Source of the DNA: an uncultured Marinilabiliaceae bacterium
GTDB taxonomy: Bacteria > Bacteroidota > Bacteroidia > Bacteroidales > Marinilabiliaceae
Assembly: GCA_937920475.1 (NCBI GenBank)
Contig: CALEUX010000125.1
Span: forward strand, 1 to 59,650
Direction of reading: 5' to 3'
Length of the DNA stretch: 59,650 nt
Position numbers and translations under genes: made by a program. A model generated the notes under the pieces. It did not search any database. It had not been told where the DNA came from and saw nothing but the letters and a program-made list of their open reading frames with translations. Shown piece after piece: positions 20,001 through 29,141 of this stretch; the first letter of the stretch is position 1; the number at the start of each line of letters is the position of its first letter.

Positions 20001-20219
20001 ACACTTGGTTATACACTTCCTAAAGAAATAGTTAACCGCATTAATGTTCAGAACCTGAGATTTTATGTGAGCGGATATAATGTTTACACCTGGACCAACT
20101 ACAGCGGTTTCGATCCTGAAGTTTCAACACGTAGAAAAACTCCATTAACACCAGGGGTTGACTATTCTGCTTATCCCAAAAGCCGTTCCATTGTGTTTGG
20201 TATGAATTTGAGTTTTTAA
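17025..20219 (+). CDS. SusC-like TonB-dependent outer-membrane transporter 2
   Basis: This is the second TonB-dependent oligosaccharide importer, 1064 aa from the ATG at 17025. An upstream in-frame ATG at 17010 would add five residues, but 17025 matches the start of its paralogue and gives a proper signal peptide (ending in MYAQ). Domain order is signal, CarboxypepD_reg-like (about 29-105), plug with LKDASSTAIYGSRGANGVI (about 205-225), and beta-barrel ending in Phe. The N-terminal 130 residues are nearly the same as SusC1, whereas the barrel is quite different, so the two probably take different pectic fragments. It is followed 19 bp later by its SusD partner. Confidence 0.95.
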   Translation: MKKREILRVLMLFGLWAGSMLMYAQESRLIRGKVVSSSGEEIPGVNIMVKGTTVGTITDINGDYQIQVDNPSQAVLVFRFIGFTEQEKPVGNLSTINVTLAESAIALQEVVAIGYGTVQRRDITGSVASVSGDALTAIPVSSAAEAITGKLAGVQISATEGSPDAEIRIRVRGGGSITGDNTPLFIVDGFPVESISDIAPADIESIDVLKDASSTAIYGSRGANGVIIVTTKRGKEGKLIVNYNAYTSWKKLANKLDVLAPYDYVKWQYERAQLANSPNTYTNIFGNYQDMDLYQQVQANDWQDQVFGRTGFTFNHNLSINGGGDKTTYSFSYSHINDKAIMQMSSFKRDNLSLKLTNKPNKKITLDFSMRYANTQIEGGGANEQNEVSSADSRLKFAMIYPPFPVTGLTDSGDTDQDFNLYNPLVALADNDRFQKRITYNLSGSVAWEVIKNMRLKAEIGLDDYRNSDDRFYGQTTYYVKNKPSGENQGLPAIIFTKTNRETIRNTNTLSYDFKNLMPSNHKLNALLGQEYIIRQQEVHETTVHGFPSSFTFKDATKLSAQGAANSIDNYLFPDDILFSFFGRVNYDYLGRYLLSGTFRADGSSKFSEGNRWGYFPSAALAWRISDEPFMEFSRHWLDDMKVRFSYGTAGNNNIPSGQMAQTLEVRSTTWVNNFGSYWAGTKTMANPDLKWETTITRNIGLDITTLGGRLTTTLEGYVNNTQDLLIQFPTPGTGYTDQYRNLGKTENKGIEASVNWIAIDKPKYGLSIAANIGFNRNKIKSLGGLEDFRAESGWASTEIGADYMIAVGGSVGKMYGYKNAGRYEVDDFEGYINNQWVLKEGVVNSQPVVGNIRPGSMKLVNMTEGDNIVNASDRVLIGDANPLHTGGLTINGRAYGFDLSAAFNWSYGNDIYNANKVEYTSTSKYHSRNMITMMADGKRWTNLRADGTISNDMEELAQMNANTTMWSPYMARFVFSDWAVEDGSFLRLNTLTLGYTLPKEIVNRINVQNLRFYVSGYNVYTWTNYSGFDPEVSTRRKTPLTPGVDYSAYPKSRSIVFGMNLSF

Positions 20220-20238
20220 TGCAGTAAATAATGCAAAT

Positions 20239-22029
20239 ATGAAAAAGTTTATATTTAACCTCTTAATACTCTTATCACTTACCGGAGTGATGAGTTCCTG
20301 TGAGGATTTGTTGGACGCTCCAACTAAATCTTCACTCGATGAATCTGTTATCTTCTCTAATCCCAGTTTGGCCGAAGGTGCCATTGCCGGAATTATTCAG
20401 TCTTTTGCCGAAACCAATTCATACCGTGGACGGTATCTTGTATTCTACGGAATAAATACCGACACTGAAGTGCGTAACTCGTTAAGAAACATTAACGACG
20501 ATGGCTCCAGGTTGGCAAATTACAATACCAATGTAAACAACGGGCAAATGAATACTACCAACAATGCCTGGGCTATGTTTTACGAAGGCATTGAGCGGGC
20601 TAATATTGCCATACGCGGATTGCGAAACTATGGAAATGTTTCAACCAACAGGCAGATGGCTCAAATTCTTGGCGAAGTGCTTACTTTAAGAGCTGTTGTA
20701 TATAGCGACCTGGTGAAAGGCTGGGGCGATGTTCCTGCCCGTTTTGAACCGGTAAGTGCTGAAACAGTTTATCTTCCTCGTGCCGACAGAGATGAAATTT
20801 ACAAGCAGCTGCTTGCCGATTTGGAAGAAGCCGCTGAACTGGTAGGCTGGCCTAACGAAAATGCCACTACACGATCAACCGAAAGGGTAAACAAAGCTTT
20901 TGTTAAAGGTTTACGTGCACGCATTGCTTTAGCAGCAGGTGGTTTTTCACAACGTGCTAATGGAATTCGCAGAAGTACCGATCCTGATTTGGCTCCCGAA
21001 AAAATGTATGCCATTGCCAAAAAAGAATGTCTGGATGTAATTAATAGCGGACATGCACGTTTGCAAACTTTTGAAGGCGTTTTCAGAGCCTTACATAAAG
21101 AGCAGTATGTGGCCGGACAGGAAATCCTTTGGGAAATTCCATTTAGCGAAGGCCGCGGACGTGTAATTTTCGATTTGGGCGTTCGACATACAAATGTTGA
21201 CAAGTATACTGGACTTGCCAGAGGAGGAACCAATGGTCCAAATCCAATTATGTACTATGAATATGATAGAGACGATGTGCGGCGCGATATTACTTGTGTT
21301 CCATACGAATGGACTGATGGCAAACAAGTGCCTACCAATAACGGACGCTGGATGTTTGGAAAATATCGTTTTGAGTGGTTATTCCAGGAAGCTGGTCGCA
21401 GGGTTACTTCTACCAACGACGATGGCTTAAACTGGTTGTATATGCGTTATGCTGATGTTCTGTTAATGGCTGCCGAAGCGATTAATGAATTAGACGGACC
21501 TCAGGCTGCTGCTCCCTATTTAAAAGAAGTAAGAGCCAGAGCCTTCCCAAACAGCCCAGCCAAAGTAGATGCTTTTATGGCTCAGGCCACTGCCAGTAAA
21601 CAGGCTTTCTTTAATGCCATTGTTGATGAACGCGCATTTGAATTTACCGGTGAAATGCTACGTAAAGGTGACCTTATTCGTTGGAATCTTTTAAGCACCA
21701 AATTGAATGAAGCAAAAGTTAAACTCGAACAATTGGAAAATCGTGTTGGCAAATATGCCGATTTACCACAACGCATTTACTATAAAACCGCCGATGATGG
21801 CGAATCTGTGGTAATTTACGGGTTAAACTATGGCGATACCGATGCCGAAGGTGCAGCACTGGGCTATCCTACCAATAAAACCTGGGTAATTACCTCCAGT
21901 GGCGAACAATCAACCTTCTGGAATGCATTGTTCCTGCGCGATCCAAATCTACAGCAATACTGGCCTATTTGGCAGGTTTTCATCGACTCAAGCAATGGAC
22001 AGTTAAATAACGATGGTTTTAATTTCTAA
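20239..22029 (+). CDS. SusD-like surface glycan-binding lipoprotein 2
   Basis: This surface lipoprotein (596 aa) partners SusC2. The signal ends in MSSC (Cys21), followed by EDLLDAPTKSSLDE, a common SusD mature start. GEVLTLRAVVYSDLVKGWGDVP (split here only for reading; about residues 138-160) and YMRYADVLLMAAEAINEL (about 400-417) are the characteristic helices. DERAFEFTGEMLRKGDLIRW near 465-485 is the C-terminal signature. The short 19-bp gap to susC2 and 28-bp gap to the next gene show a tight operon. The ligand is presumably a pectin-derived oligosaccharide, inferred from context. Confidence 0.95.
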   Translation: MKKFIFNLLILLSLTGVMSSCEDLLDAPTKSSLDESVIFSNPSLAEGAIAGIIQSFAETNSYRGRYLVFYGINTDTEVRNSLRNINDDGSRLANYNTNVNNGQMNTTNNAWAMFYEGIERANIAIRGLRNYGNVSTNRQMAQILGEVLTLRAVVYSDLVKGWGDVPARFEPVSAETVYLPRADRDEIYKQLLADLEEAAELVGWPNENATTRSTERVNKAFVKGLRARIALAAGGFSQRANGIRRSTDPDLAPEKMYAIAKKECLDVINSGHARLQTFEGVFRALHKEQYVAGQEILWEIPFSEGRGRVIFDLGVRHTNVDKYTGLARGGTNGPNPIMYYEYDRDDVRRDITCVPYEWTDGKQVPTNNGRWMFGKYRFEWLFQEAGRRVTSTNDDGLNWLYMRYADVLLMAAEAINELDGPQAAAPYLKEVRARAFPNSPAKVDAFMAQATASKQAFFNAIVDERAFEFTGEMLRKGDLIRWNLLSTKLNEAKVKLEQLENRVGKYADLPQRIYYKTADDGESVVIYGLNYGDTDAEGAALGYPTNKTWVITSSGEQSTFWNALFLRDPNLQQYWPIWQVFIDSSNGQLNNDGFNF

Positions 22030-22057
22030 TTATCGGTAATCAACAAAAATTAAAACA

Positions 22058-23644
22058 ATGAATAAGCTATTGAAAAAGTTCACATATATAGTGGGCATGG
22101 CCGCAGCAATATTTGCTGCGGGATGCTCCGATGACATCGATCCGGAAATTACCTCACTTAATGTTAACCAGTTGTTTTCTCCGGTCGGTCTGGACGCCAG
22201 GGTGGTTAATAAAACTTCTGTCAGGCTTAACTGGAATTCAGTTAAGAATGCGAAAACTTATACCATACAGTTTTTCGAAAATGGCAATCAGGATTTTTCT
22301 GGAACCCCTGTTAGGGAAATTACTGGTGTTACTTACGATGTCGTGCCCTACACTGTAACAGGCTTTGGCGGTGAAACCAGCTATTCAGTCAGAATAAAGG
22401 CCGTAGGTGAGGATATTACAGATTCAAAATGGGTAAGTGCAACATTTAAAACAGATGCTGAACAAATTTTCTATAATGTTAATCCCGAGGAAATCACTGC
22501 CTTTACGGTGGTTTTAAGATGGCCTGCCGGCGAGGTAGCTACTTCAATTACCTTGAATCCGGGTAATGTTACCCATACTGTTACATCGTCCGAAGTTGCT
22601 GCGGGTATGGCTGAAATAACAGGTTTGGCCGGTGAAACCAATTATACTGCAACTCTTTTGAATGGTACCAAAGTACGTGGAACTGTAACATTCCGCACCT
22701 TGGTAGATATTGGAGACGCCATTGCTGTTCATCCAGAGGATGATCTTAAAGCAGCTATCGATGCCGCCCAGGCTGGCGATGTTTTAGTATTATTCCCCGG
22801 GGTGTACACAGTTCTTCAGGGCGATATTGAAATCAACAAATCAATAACCATTAAAGGATTGTATCCGCACAATAAGCCAATTATTTACAATAGGTTTGTG
22901 TTCTCTGCAGGTGTTGAAAATGTAACCTTCAGGGATTTGGAAATGGTTGGTACTTATGGCAGCGATCCCGTAATTAAACTGGCTCAGGCCTTCTTCTTTA
23001 ATGCAGGAACTTATAACGTTAATTCATTCCTTGTTGAAGGTTGTACCATAAGAGGTTACAATCAGGCTCTTATATATGGTGGCTCAGCAGTTATGAAGAT
23101 TGAAACATTAACCTTCAATAATTGTGTAGTTTCAAATATTATTAATGATGGCGGTGATTTTATTGATTTCCGTTCGGGCCATGTGGTTAAACTGACCATA
23201 ACCAACAGTACCTTTAACAAAGTTGCAGCCGCACCTCGAGATTTTATCCGCTTAGATAATTCATCAGGCAGTTTCCCGGGGTCAACAAGCGCGGTTGTAA
23301 TTGATCGTTGTACATTCTATGAAGTTTCAAATGGTAGAAGGATTCTTTATGTCAGGTTTGTAAATAATACATCTACAATTTCCAATACCATTTTTGCTGG
23401 TGCAGAGGCGACCTATGGCGGATACTATTCAAACCAGGCTGCAACAACACAACCTGTTTGCTCCAAGAATAATTATTTCAATGCTGCAAGCTTTCTGTCA
23501 GGTGTTACCAATGGTAAGTTTGACATATCCGGAACGCATACATCCTACAACCCCGGATTTGTTAATGCTGCTTCTGGCAACTTTACAGTTACAAACGAGG
23601 AGTTACAAATTAATGGAATTGGCGACCCTAGGTGGTTACAATAA
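22058..23644 (+). CDS. Surface lipoprotein with fibronectin-III-like and beta-helix domains (DUF4957/DUF5123 type)
   Basis: This is a 528-aa lipoprotein whose signal ends in FAAGC (Cys23). The mature part starts with two fibronectin-III-like segments (about 45-130 and 140-215, with SVRLNWNSVKNAKTYTIQF and GETNYTATLLNGTKV as strand patterns). A right-handed parallel beta-helix region with repeated INKSITIKG, NVTFRDLEM and LTFNNC strands follows (about 235-528). I recognise the arrangement from DUF4957/DUF5123 proteins encoded beside SusCD in pectin loci. No lyase or GH28 catalytic motif is visible, so a surface glycan-binding role is more likely than catalysis, though an uncharacterised enzyme cannot be excluded. 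It is the third gene of the susCD2 operon and is followed by a hairpin. Confidence 0.78.
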   Translation: MNKLLKKFTYIVGMAAAIFAAGCSDDIDPEITSLNVNQLFSPVGLDARVVNKTSVRLNWNSVKNAKTYTIQFFENGNQDFSGTPVREITGVTYDVVPYTVTGFGGETSYSVRIKAVGEDITDSKWVSATFKTDAEQIFYNVNPEEITAFTVVLRWPAGEVATSITLNPGNVTHTVTSSEVAAGMAEITGLAGETNYTATLLNGTKVRGTVTFRTLVDIGDAIAVHPEDDLKAAIDAAQAGDVLVLFPGVYTVLQGDIEINKSITIKGLYPHNKPIIYNRFVFSAGVENVTFRDLEMVGTYGSDPVIKLAQAFFFNAGTYNVNSFLVEGCTIRGYNQALIYGGSAVMKIETLTFNNCVVSNIINDGGDFIDFRSGHVVKLTITNSTFNKVAAAPRDFIRLDNSSGSFPGSTSAVVIDRCTFYEVSNGRRILYVRFVNNTSTISNTIFAGAEATYGGYYSNQAATTQPVCSKNNYFNAASFLSGVTNGKFDISGTHTSYNPGFVNAASGNFTVTNEELQINGIGDPRWLQ

Positions 23645-23660
23645 AAAGCTGATATAAACC

Positions 23661-23701
23661 TTGTTAAGGGGCTAACTCATGGTTGCCCCTTAACCAATTT
23701 T
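23661..23701 (+). terminator. Hairpin after the beta-helix lipoprotein gene
   Basis: GTTAAGGGGC (23663-23672) pairs with GCCCCTTAAC (23685-23694), followed by CAATTTT. The T run is short, so it may only attenuate, reducing expression of the lyase genes relative to susCD2. The pectate lyase gene begins right behind it. Confidence 0.65.
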
Positions 23702-23712
23702 GATGGTTGGAT

Positions 23713-25128
23713 ATGAGAAAGATATGGTATTTTTTAATGGTGGTGACGATGGTGTTTGGCGCTTGTGCAAAAGATTCTGACAAACCGGATTCAGATGATA
23801 ACGGATTGGCAGAATTTCCAAAGCCCGATCGTTCCAAAATACCTGCTTTCCCGGGTGCAGAAGGGGGAGGAATGTACACCAAAGGGGGGGCCGAGGGAGC
23901 TGTTTACATTGTAACGTCATTGGACGACAACCTGGCTCCTGGAACTTTTCGGTGGGCTGTGGAGCGATTGGGTGCCCGAACCATTGTTTTTCAGGTATCG
24001 GGAACCATTGAGCTTCAATACCCGCTCAATATTTCCAGCGGCAACCTTACCATTGCAGGACAAACAGCTCCGGGCGATGGTATTACCATCAGCAATTATC
24101 CCGTTTATATTGGTGCCAATAATGTAATTATACGGTTTTTACGGTTTCGTTTGGGCGATGTTAGCAATACCGAAGCCGATGCTATTTGGGGACGACGTCA
24201 AAAAGATATCATCATCGACCATTGTTCCATGAGTTGGAGTACCGATGAGTGTGCCTCTTTTTACGATAATGAGAATTTTACCATGCAATGGTGTCTCATC
24301 GCCGAAAGCCTTAATTTGTCGGTACATGGTAAGGGAGAACACGGTTATGGCGGTTTATGGGGTGGTTTTAATGCAACCTTTCACCATAATCTTTTGGCGC
24401 ATCATGTGAGCCGCAATCCCAGGTTCTATGGAATTCGCGATGGCATTATCCGTGAAAAGGCCGAGTTGGTAAACAATGTGATATATAATTGGGGAAGTGA
24501 CTCCAGCTATGGCGGCGAAGGTGGTCAATATAATATTGTGAATAATTACTATAAAGCCGGGCCCGGAACCAAGAAAAATCAAAGCCGGATTTTCGATGCC
24601 TATAAAGTTACTGATTATGGAAAATTCTTCATCGAAGGCAATTATGTGCATAATTATCCAAATGTAACAACCGATAACTGGCTGGGCGTTAATCTTAAAA
24701 GTGGTGGCGATAAAAATGAGTTAAAGTCTGCAACCCGGTTCGATATAACACCCATTAATGTTCAAAGTGCAGAGGATGCTTATCTTTTGGTTCTGGAACA
24801 TGCCGGCGCAAGCTTATCGCGCGATGCTGTGGATGCCCGTATAATATCAGAAGTTCAGAATGGCACTGCCACTTTTGGTGGCGTCTGGGGTAGCAATCTC
24901 GGAATTATTGATACCCAGTCAACTGTTGGAGGTTGGCCGCTTTTGCAATCTTTGACTGCGCCTTTGGATACCGATAAAGACGGAATGCCCGATGCTTGGG
25001 AATTGGCAAATGGTCTCGACCCCAACGATGCTACTGATGGAAAAAAATATAATTTAAGCCCCCAGTACACAAACCTTGAAGTTTATTTAAACGCCATTGT
25101 AAGCAGTAAAATAAATTTCGGGAAATAA
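23713..25128 (+). CDS. Pectate lyase-like lipoprotein, PL1 family (first copy)
   Basis: This lyase cleaves de-esterified homogalacturonan by beta-elimination, releasing unsaturated oligogalacturonides. The chosen ATG at 23713 gives 471 aa; a TTG two codons upstream is possible but needless. The lipoprotein signal ends in FGAC (Cys18). PL1 features are IPAFPGAEGGG at the mature start, IIIDHCSMSWSTDE (the Ca-binding DH region), GGLWGGFNATFHHN, and SRNPRF with the catalytic Arg. A calcium-binding DTDKDGMPDAWE motif sits near the C-terminus. It is paralogous to the PL1 at 26399, with the GH105 gene between them. Confidence 0.9.
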   Translation: MRKIWYFLMVVTMVFGACAKDSDKPDSDDNGLAEFPKPDRSKIPAFPGAEGGGMYTKGGAEGAVYIVTSLDDNLAPGTFRWAVERLGARTIVFQVSGTIELQYPLNISSGNLTIAGQTAPGDGITISNYPVYIGANNVIIRFLRFRLGDVSNTEADAIWGRRQKDIIIDHCSMSWSTDECASFYDNENFTMQWCLIAESLNLSVHGKGEHGYGGLWGGFNATFHHNLLAHHVSRNPRFYGIRDGIIREKAELVNNVIYNWGSDSSYGGEGGQYNIVNNYYKAGPGTKKNQSRIFDAYKVTDYGKFFIEGNYVHNYPNVTTDNWLGVNLKSGGDKNELKSATRFDITPINVQSAEDAYLLVLEHAGASLSRDAVDARIISEVQNGTATFGGVWGSNLGIIDTQSTVGGWPLLQSLTAPLDTDKDGMPDAWELANGLDPNDATDGKKYNLSPQYTNLEVYLNAIVSSKINFGK

Positions 25129-25194
25129 CTTAATAACAAAACCTTAGCATAAACATCAACTAAACCCAATTTTCACCTTTTGAAACTAATAAGT

Positions 25195-26370
25195 ATGCAT
25201 AAAATAACTTTAGCTCTATTAATAGTGATGGTTCTGGCAGCCTGTGGTTCAGGCGACAGCGCATCACGCAAATCCGAAAAATGGTCGGTTCGTATGGCCA
25301 ATACGGTAATTGAAAGGTACGATAGCCTCATCAACTACCTCGGTAAAAAAAATCTTAAATGGCAATACGACATAGCTTTTGTTGGTCAGGCCATTGATAA
25401 ACTTGGCGATGTGGATTCAAAGTATTCCAGGTATATGGAAACTTATGTGGATTTTTTTGTGCGCGAAGATGGCACTGTAAAGAACTATCGGATAGAGGAG
25501 TATAATATCGACCGCATTAATCCGGCCAAAAATATCATAACACTCTACAAGCGTACAGGCGAGAAAAAATACCGCGATGCCATTGAGCTTCATGTTAAGC
25601 AAATGGAAGCCCATCCAAAAACCGAATCGGGAGGCTTTTGGCACAAACAAATCTATCCATACCAGATTTGGCTCGATGGTTTGTACATGGCATCTCCATT
25701 TCTGGCTCAGTATGCCAAAGAATTTAACGCTCCTCAATGGTTCGATGTTGTTGCTCACGAAATTAAATTGGTGTACGAGAAAACCCGCGACGAAAAAACC
25801 GGATTATTGTATCACGCCTGGGACGAAAGTAAGGAGCAGCGCTGGGCCGATAAGGAAACAGGACGCTCGCCTCATTTCTGGAGCCGTGCCATGGGTTGGT
25901 ACATGATGGCCATTGTGGATGTTCTGGATTTTATGCCCAAAGATCATCCTGACCGTGAAGAAATAATTAAAATATTCAATCAAACGGCTGAAGCATTGGT
26001 GAATGTAAGAGACCCGCAAACGGGTTTGTGGTTTCAGGTGCTCGACCATGTAGGTGTTGAAGGTAACTACGCCGAGGGTTCAGGTTCGGCCATGTTTACC
26101 TATGCCTTTGCCAAAGGGGCCAAGCAAGGCTATCTCGACCAAAAGTATCTGGCCATTGCCAACGATGCGTTTGATTCTATTCTGAAACATCTCATTGTAG
26201 AAGATGCTGACGGCCATATTACCATGAAACATATTTGCGGTGCTTGTGGTTTGGGAGGCAATCCCTACCGCGATGGCTCATACGAATATTATATTAGTGA
26301 AACACAGGTGGATAATGATCCTAAAGGTGTAGCGCCATTTATTCTGGCTGCGTTGGAACTCGACAGGTAG
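25195..26370 (+). CDS. Unsaturated rhamnogalacturonyl/galacturonyl hydrolase, GH105
   Basis: This (alpha/alpha)6-barrel enzyme hydrates and removes the unsaturated uronic acid left by lyases at the non-reducing end. The ATG at 25195 gives 391 aa with a lipobox LAAC (Cys17); the in-frame TTG at 25180 would add five residues ahead of it. Asp161 in WLDGLYMA matches the catalytic Asp of YteR-type enzymes. HAWDE, FWSRAMGWY and GNYAEGSGSAMF are further family motifs. Being a lipoprotein it works outside the cytoplasm, so free unsaturated uronate must cross the inner membrane to reach KdgF. It sits between two PL1 lyases, consistent with acting on their products. Confidence 0.9.
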   Translation: MHKITLALLIVMVLAACGSGDSASRKSEKWSVRMANTVIERYDSLINYLGKKNLKWQYDIAFVGQAIDKLGDVDSKYSRYMETYVDFFVREDGTVKNYRIEEYNIDRINPAKNIITLYKRTGEKKYRDAIELHVKQMEAHPKTESGGFWHKQIYPYQIWLDGLYMASPFLAQYAKEFNAPQWFDVVAHEIKLVYEKTRDEKTGLLYHAWDESKEQRWADKETGRSPHFWSRAMGWYMMAIVDVLDFMPKDHPDREEIIKIFNQTAEALVNVRDPQTGLWFQVLDHVGVEGNYAEGSGSAMFTYAFAKGAKQGYLDQKYLAIANDAFDSILKHLIVEDADGHITMKHICGACGLGGNPYRDGSYEYYISETQVDNDPKGVAPFILAALELDR

Positions 26371-26398
26371 GAAACGGTTATTGCCGATAAAATATAAT

Positions 26399-27736
26399 AT
26401 GATGAAGAATTTGGTGTTTTGTTTATTGTTTATTTTTTCTGGTGTGGTTGGAAGGAGTCAGGAGTGCGGGCACATAAATAATGTGCCTGCTTTCCCTGGC
26501 GCCGAAGGCGCCGGAAAATATACCGTGGGTGGACGCGGAGGCCAGGTTTATGTGGTTACCAATTTAAACGATAAAGGCGAAGGAAGTCTGCGAAAGGGAA
26601 TTCAAAGAAAAGGTGCCCGTACCATTGTGTTTGTTGTGTCGGGAACCATTAGGCTTGAAACACCACTAACCATTAATAACGATAGCATTACCATTGCTGG
26701 TCAAAGTGCACCAGGCAAAGGCATTTGTCTTTCTGGCCATGGTTTAAAAGTGAGTGCCAGCGAGGTAATTATCCGGTACATCAGGATTCGACCGGGCGAT
26801 GAGTTTCCAATTGAGCAGGATGCCATTACCGGCATGGGCAATAAAAACATTATTATCGACCATTGCAGCTTTAGCTGGGGAACCGACGAGGCCTGCTCGT
26901 TCTACAAAAACGAAAATTTAACCATTCAGTGGTGCATCATGAGCGAAAGCCTTAATATGAGTCACCATTTTAAAGGTGAACATGGCTATGGCGGTATTTG
27001 GGGCGGCAATAAAGCCACTTTTTATCATAACCTGCTGGCACATCATACCAGTCGTAACCCACGTTTTCAAGGTAGCAGAGGATTAACCAGCGGCGAGGAG
27101 GAACTTACCGAAATGGTTAATAATGTTATTTACAACTGGCGCTCCAAAGCCAGCTATGGAGGCGAAAATGGCAAGTATAATCTTATTGGCAATTATTATA
27201 AACCGGGCCCGGCCACCGTTTCAAAAGAGCGGATTTTATTTCTGGAACCTTATAAACCCTTAGGAAAATACTATTTGTCGGGCAACATTCTGGAAGGGGC
27301 CCCTGCTGTGAACAAGAATAACCAAAAAGGCATCAATCCCAAAAGCGGATCTTTAAAAGAGATAGTGGTTGGCAGTCCGTTTATGGTGTCCGATATTAAA
27401 CCTTTCTCAGCACAGGATGCATTTAATGCAGTTATTAACAATGCCGGTGCCAGTTTGAACCGCGATGAGGTTGACCGGAGAATCCTTAATGAAGTGAGAA
27501 CAGGAACTACCACATATGGTGAAAATGGAATAATTAACAGCCAAAAAGATGTTGGCGGCTGGCCCGATTTATCGGGCGGCATAGCTCCGGCTGATACCGA
27601 TGGTGATGGAATGCCCGACGAATGGGAAATTGAAAATGGTTTGGATCCCAATAATTCCACAGATCACCGTGGTTATAACCTGCATCAACAATATACAAAT
27701 CTTGAAATGTATTTAAACGGGATTGTCGCCAAATAA
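26399..27736 (+). CDS. Pectate lyase-like protein, PL1 family (second copy)
   Basis: This is a second PL1 lyase, 445 aa from ATG 26399 (a TTG at 26381 opens the frame earlier but without signal-peptide logic). The signal peptide covers about 1-20 and ends in GRSQ; no lipobox is seen, so unlike the copy at 23713 it is soluble and periplasmic or secreted. It keeps VPAFPGAEGAG, IIIDHCSFSWGTDE, GGIWGGNKATFYHN, SRNPRF and the C-terminal ADTDGDGMPDEWE calcium motif. Different anchoring suggests the two lyases work in different compartments. Only 28 bp separate it from GH105 and 7 bp from GH28, so these genes are co-transcribed. Confidence 0.9.
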   Translation: MMKNLVFCLLFIFSGVVGRSQECGHINNVPAFPGAEGAGKYTVGGRGGQVYVVTNLNDKGEGSLRKGIQRKGARTIVFVVSGTIRLETPLTINNDSITIAGQSAPGKGICLSGHGLKVSASEVIIRYIRIRPGDEFPIEQDAITGMGNKNIIIDHCSFSWGTDEACSFYKNENLTIQWCIMSESLNMSHHFKGEHGYGGIWGGNKATFYHNLLAHHTSRNPRFQGSRGLTSGEEELTEMVNNVIYNWRSKASYGGENGKYNLIGNYYKPGPATVSKERILFLEPYKPLGKYYLSGNILEGAPAVNKNNQKGINPKSGSLKEIVVGSPFMVSDIKPFSAQDAFNAVINNAGASLNRDEVDRRILNEVRTGTTTYGENGIINSQKDVGGWPDLSGGIAPADTDGDGMPDEWEIENGLDPNNSTDHRGYNLHQQYTNLEMYLNGIVAK

Positions 27737-27743
27737 TTAAACC

Positions 27744-29114
27744 ATGAGGATTATTTATAGCCTTAAAACCATTAGCTTAGTGCTGCTCATTTTTTTCATT
27801 GGCTGCACAAACCAAAGTCATACCGATATGAATCAATTTGATTCAAAAGAGGCTATTCTGGCCCGCATTATTCCTCCTGTTTTTAATGATAAGGTTTTCT
27901 TAATAACTGCTTTTGTTGATGGAGGCGATTCTGCCACGAATTGGAAACCTGCCTTCGATAAAGCTATGGCGGCATCCAAAACATCAGGCGGAGGGCGTAT
28001 TGTTGTGCCTCCGGGTGATTATTTTCTCGATGGTCCCATTCATTTTGTCAGCAATACCGAACTTCATCTGGCCGAGGGTGCAGTTTTAAAATTCAGTAGC
28101 GAGCCCTCATTTTATTTGCCTGTTGTACCCACCAGCTGGGAAGGAACGTTGCTCTATAATTACAGCCCTTTTATTTATGCCTATCAGTGCGAGAATATTG
28201 CTATTACCGGCAAGGGCGTTATTGATGGAGAAGCTTCTGAAACATGGCAAAAATGGCGCGATATTCAACGCGACGATCAGCTGTTGTCGCGTAAGATGAA
28301 CAATGAGCAGGTCCCGGGCGAAGAACGTATTTTTGGCGAAGGCCATTACTTGCGTCCGCATCTGGTTCAGTTTTACGATTGCAAAAATATTCTCATTGAG
28401 GATGTAAAAATTGAAGATTCGCCATTTTGGTGCATCCACCTTTTGATGTGTCAAAATGCCACGGTTCGGGGTGTGAAATTCGATGCACAGAATAAAAACA
28501 ACGATGGCATCGACCCCGAATATTCTGAAGATATTCTTATTGAGAATGTGGTATTTAATAATGCCGACGACAATGTGGCCATAAAAGCCGGACGCGACCT
28601 GGAGGGACGCACCATCGGGCGAAGCACCAAAAACATTATTGTGCGCAATTGTAAATTATTGGGCTTGCACGGCATTGTTATTGGAAGCGAAATGGCTGCC
28701 GGGGTACACAATGTGTTTGTCGAAAATTGCGAAGCCATTGGTTATCTGAAACGTGGGCTGTACATAAAATCAAATCCCGATCGGGGCGGCGAAATATCTA
28801 ACATATTCTTCAGAAACGTGAAACTCGATAAGGTGGAAGATGCCTTTTTTATCACTTCCTTTTATCATAAGGAGGGCAAAGGGCATGTAACACATATACA
28901 CAATGTTTTTGTGGAAGATGTCTATTGTCGCGAAGCTACAGCCGGTGGTATTGTCATTCATGGTTTCCCCGAAAAGAAGGTGCATAACATTTATTTTACC
29001 AATGTTACCATCGAAAAGGCCCAAATAGCCTTCGATTTGCAGGAAGCCCGTAACATCATTATGGAAGATGTTTCAATTGGCGGGCAAGCCGGGCCTCCAT
29101 CGTGGGCGCAATAA
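27744..29114 (+). CDS. Polygalacturonase-type glycoside hydrolase, GH28, lipoprotein (second)
   Basis: This GH28 enzyme (456 aa) has a lipoprotein signal ending in FIGC (Cys21). The beta-helix carries the catalytic set Asp254 in NNDGID, Asp275-Asp276 in ADDNVAIKAG, and His309 in LHGIVIGSE. LYIKSNPDRGG supplies the substrate-binding Lys/Arg region. It is about 110 residues shorter than the GH28 at 8172, and the NND replacement of the usual NTD is common among exo-acting bacterial members. It is the last gene of the susCD2 operon, followed by a long inverted repeat and then the convergent DUF4861 gene. The exact linkage cleaved is not decidable by eye. Confidence 0.9.
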   Translation: MRIIYSLKTISLVLLIFFIGCTNQSHTDMNQFDSKEAILARIIPPVFNDKVFLITAFVDGGDSATNWKPAFDKAMAASKTSGGGRIVVPPGDYFLDGPIHFVSNTELHLAEGAVLKFSSEPSFYLPVVPTSWEGTLLYNYSPFIYAYQCENIAITGKGVIDGEASETWQKWRDIQRDDQLLSRKMNNEQVPGEERIFGEGHYLRPHLVQFYDCKNILIEDVKIEDSPFWCIHLLMCQNATVRGVKFDAQNKNNDGIDPEYSEDILIENVVFNNADDNVAIKAGRDLEGRTIGRSTKNIIVRNCKLLGLHGIVIGSEMAAGVHNVFVENCEAIGYLKRGLYIKSNPDRGGEISNIFFRNVKLDKVEDAFFITSFYHKEGKGHVTHIHNVFVEDVYCREATAGGIVIHGFPEKKVHNIYFTNVTIEKAQIAFDLQEARNIIMEDVSIGGQAGPPSWAQ

Positions 29115-29141
29115 TTGTTTAGGAGATTCCGGAAAGTTAGC

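Noticed and set aside
23707-23712. TTG start for the first PL1 gene, and similar TTG starts at 25180 and 26381
   Set aside because: In each case an ATG a few codons downstream gives a proper signal sequence, so the TTG extension is not needed.
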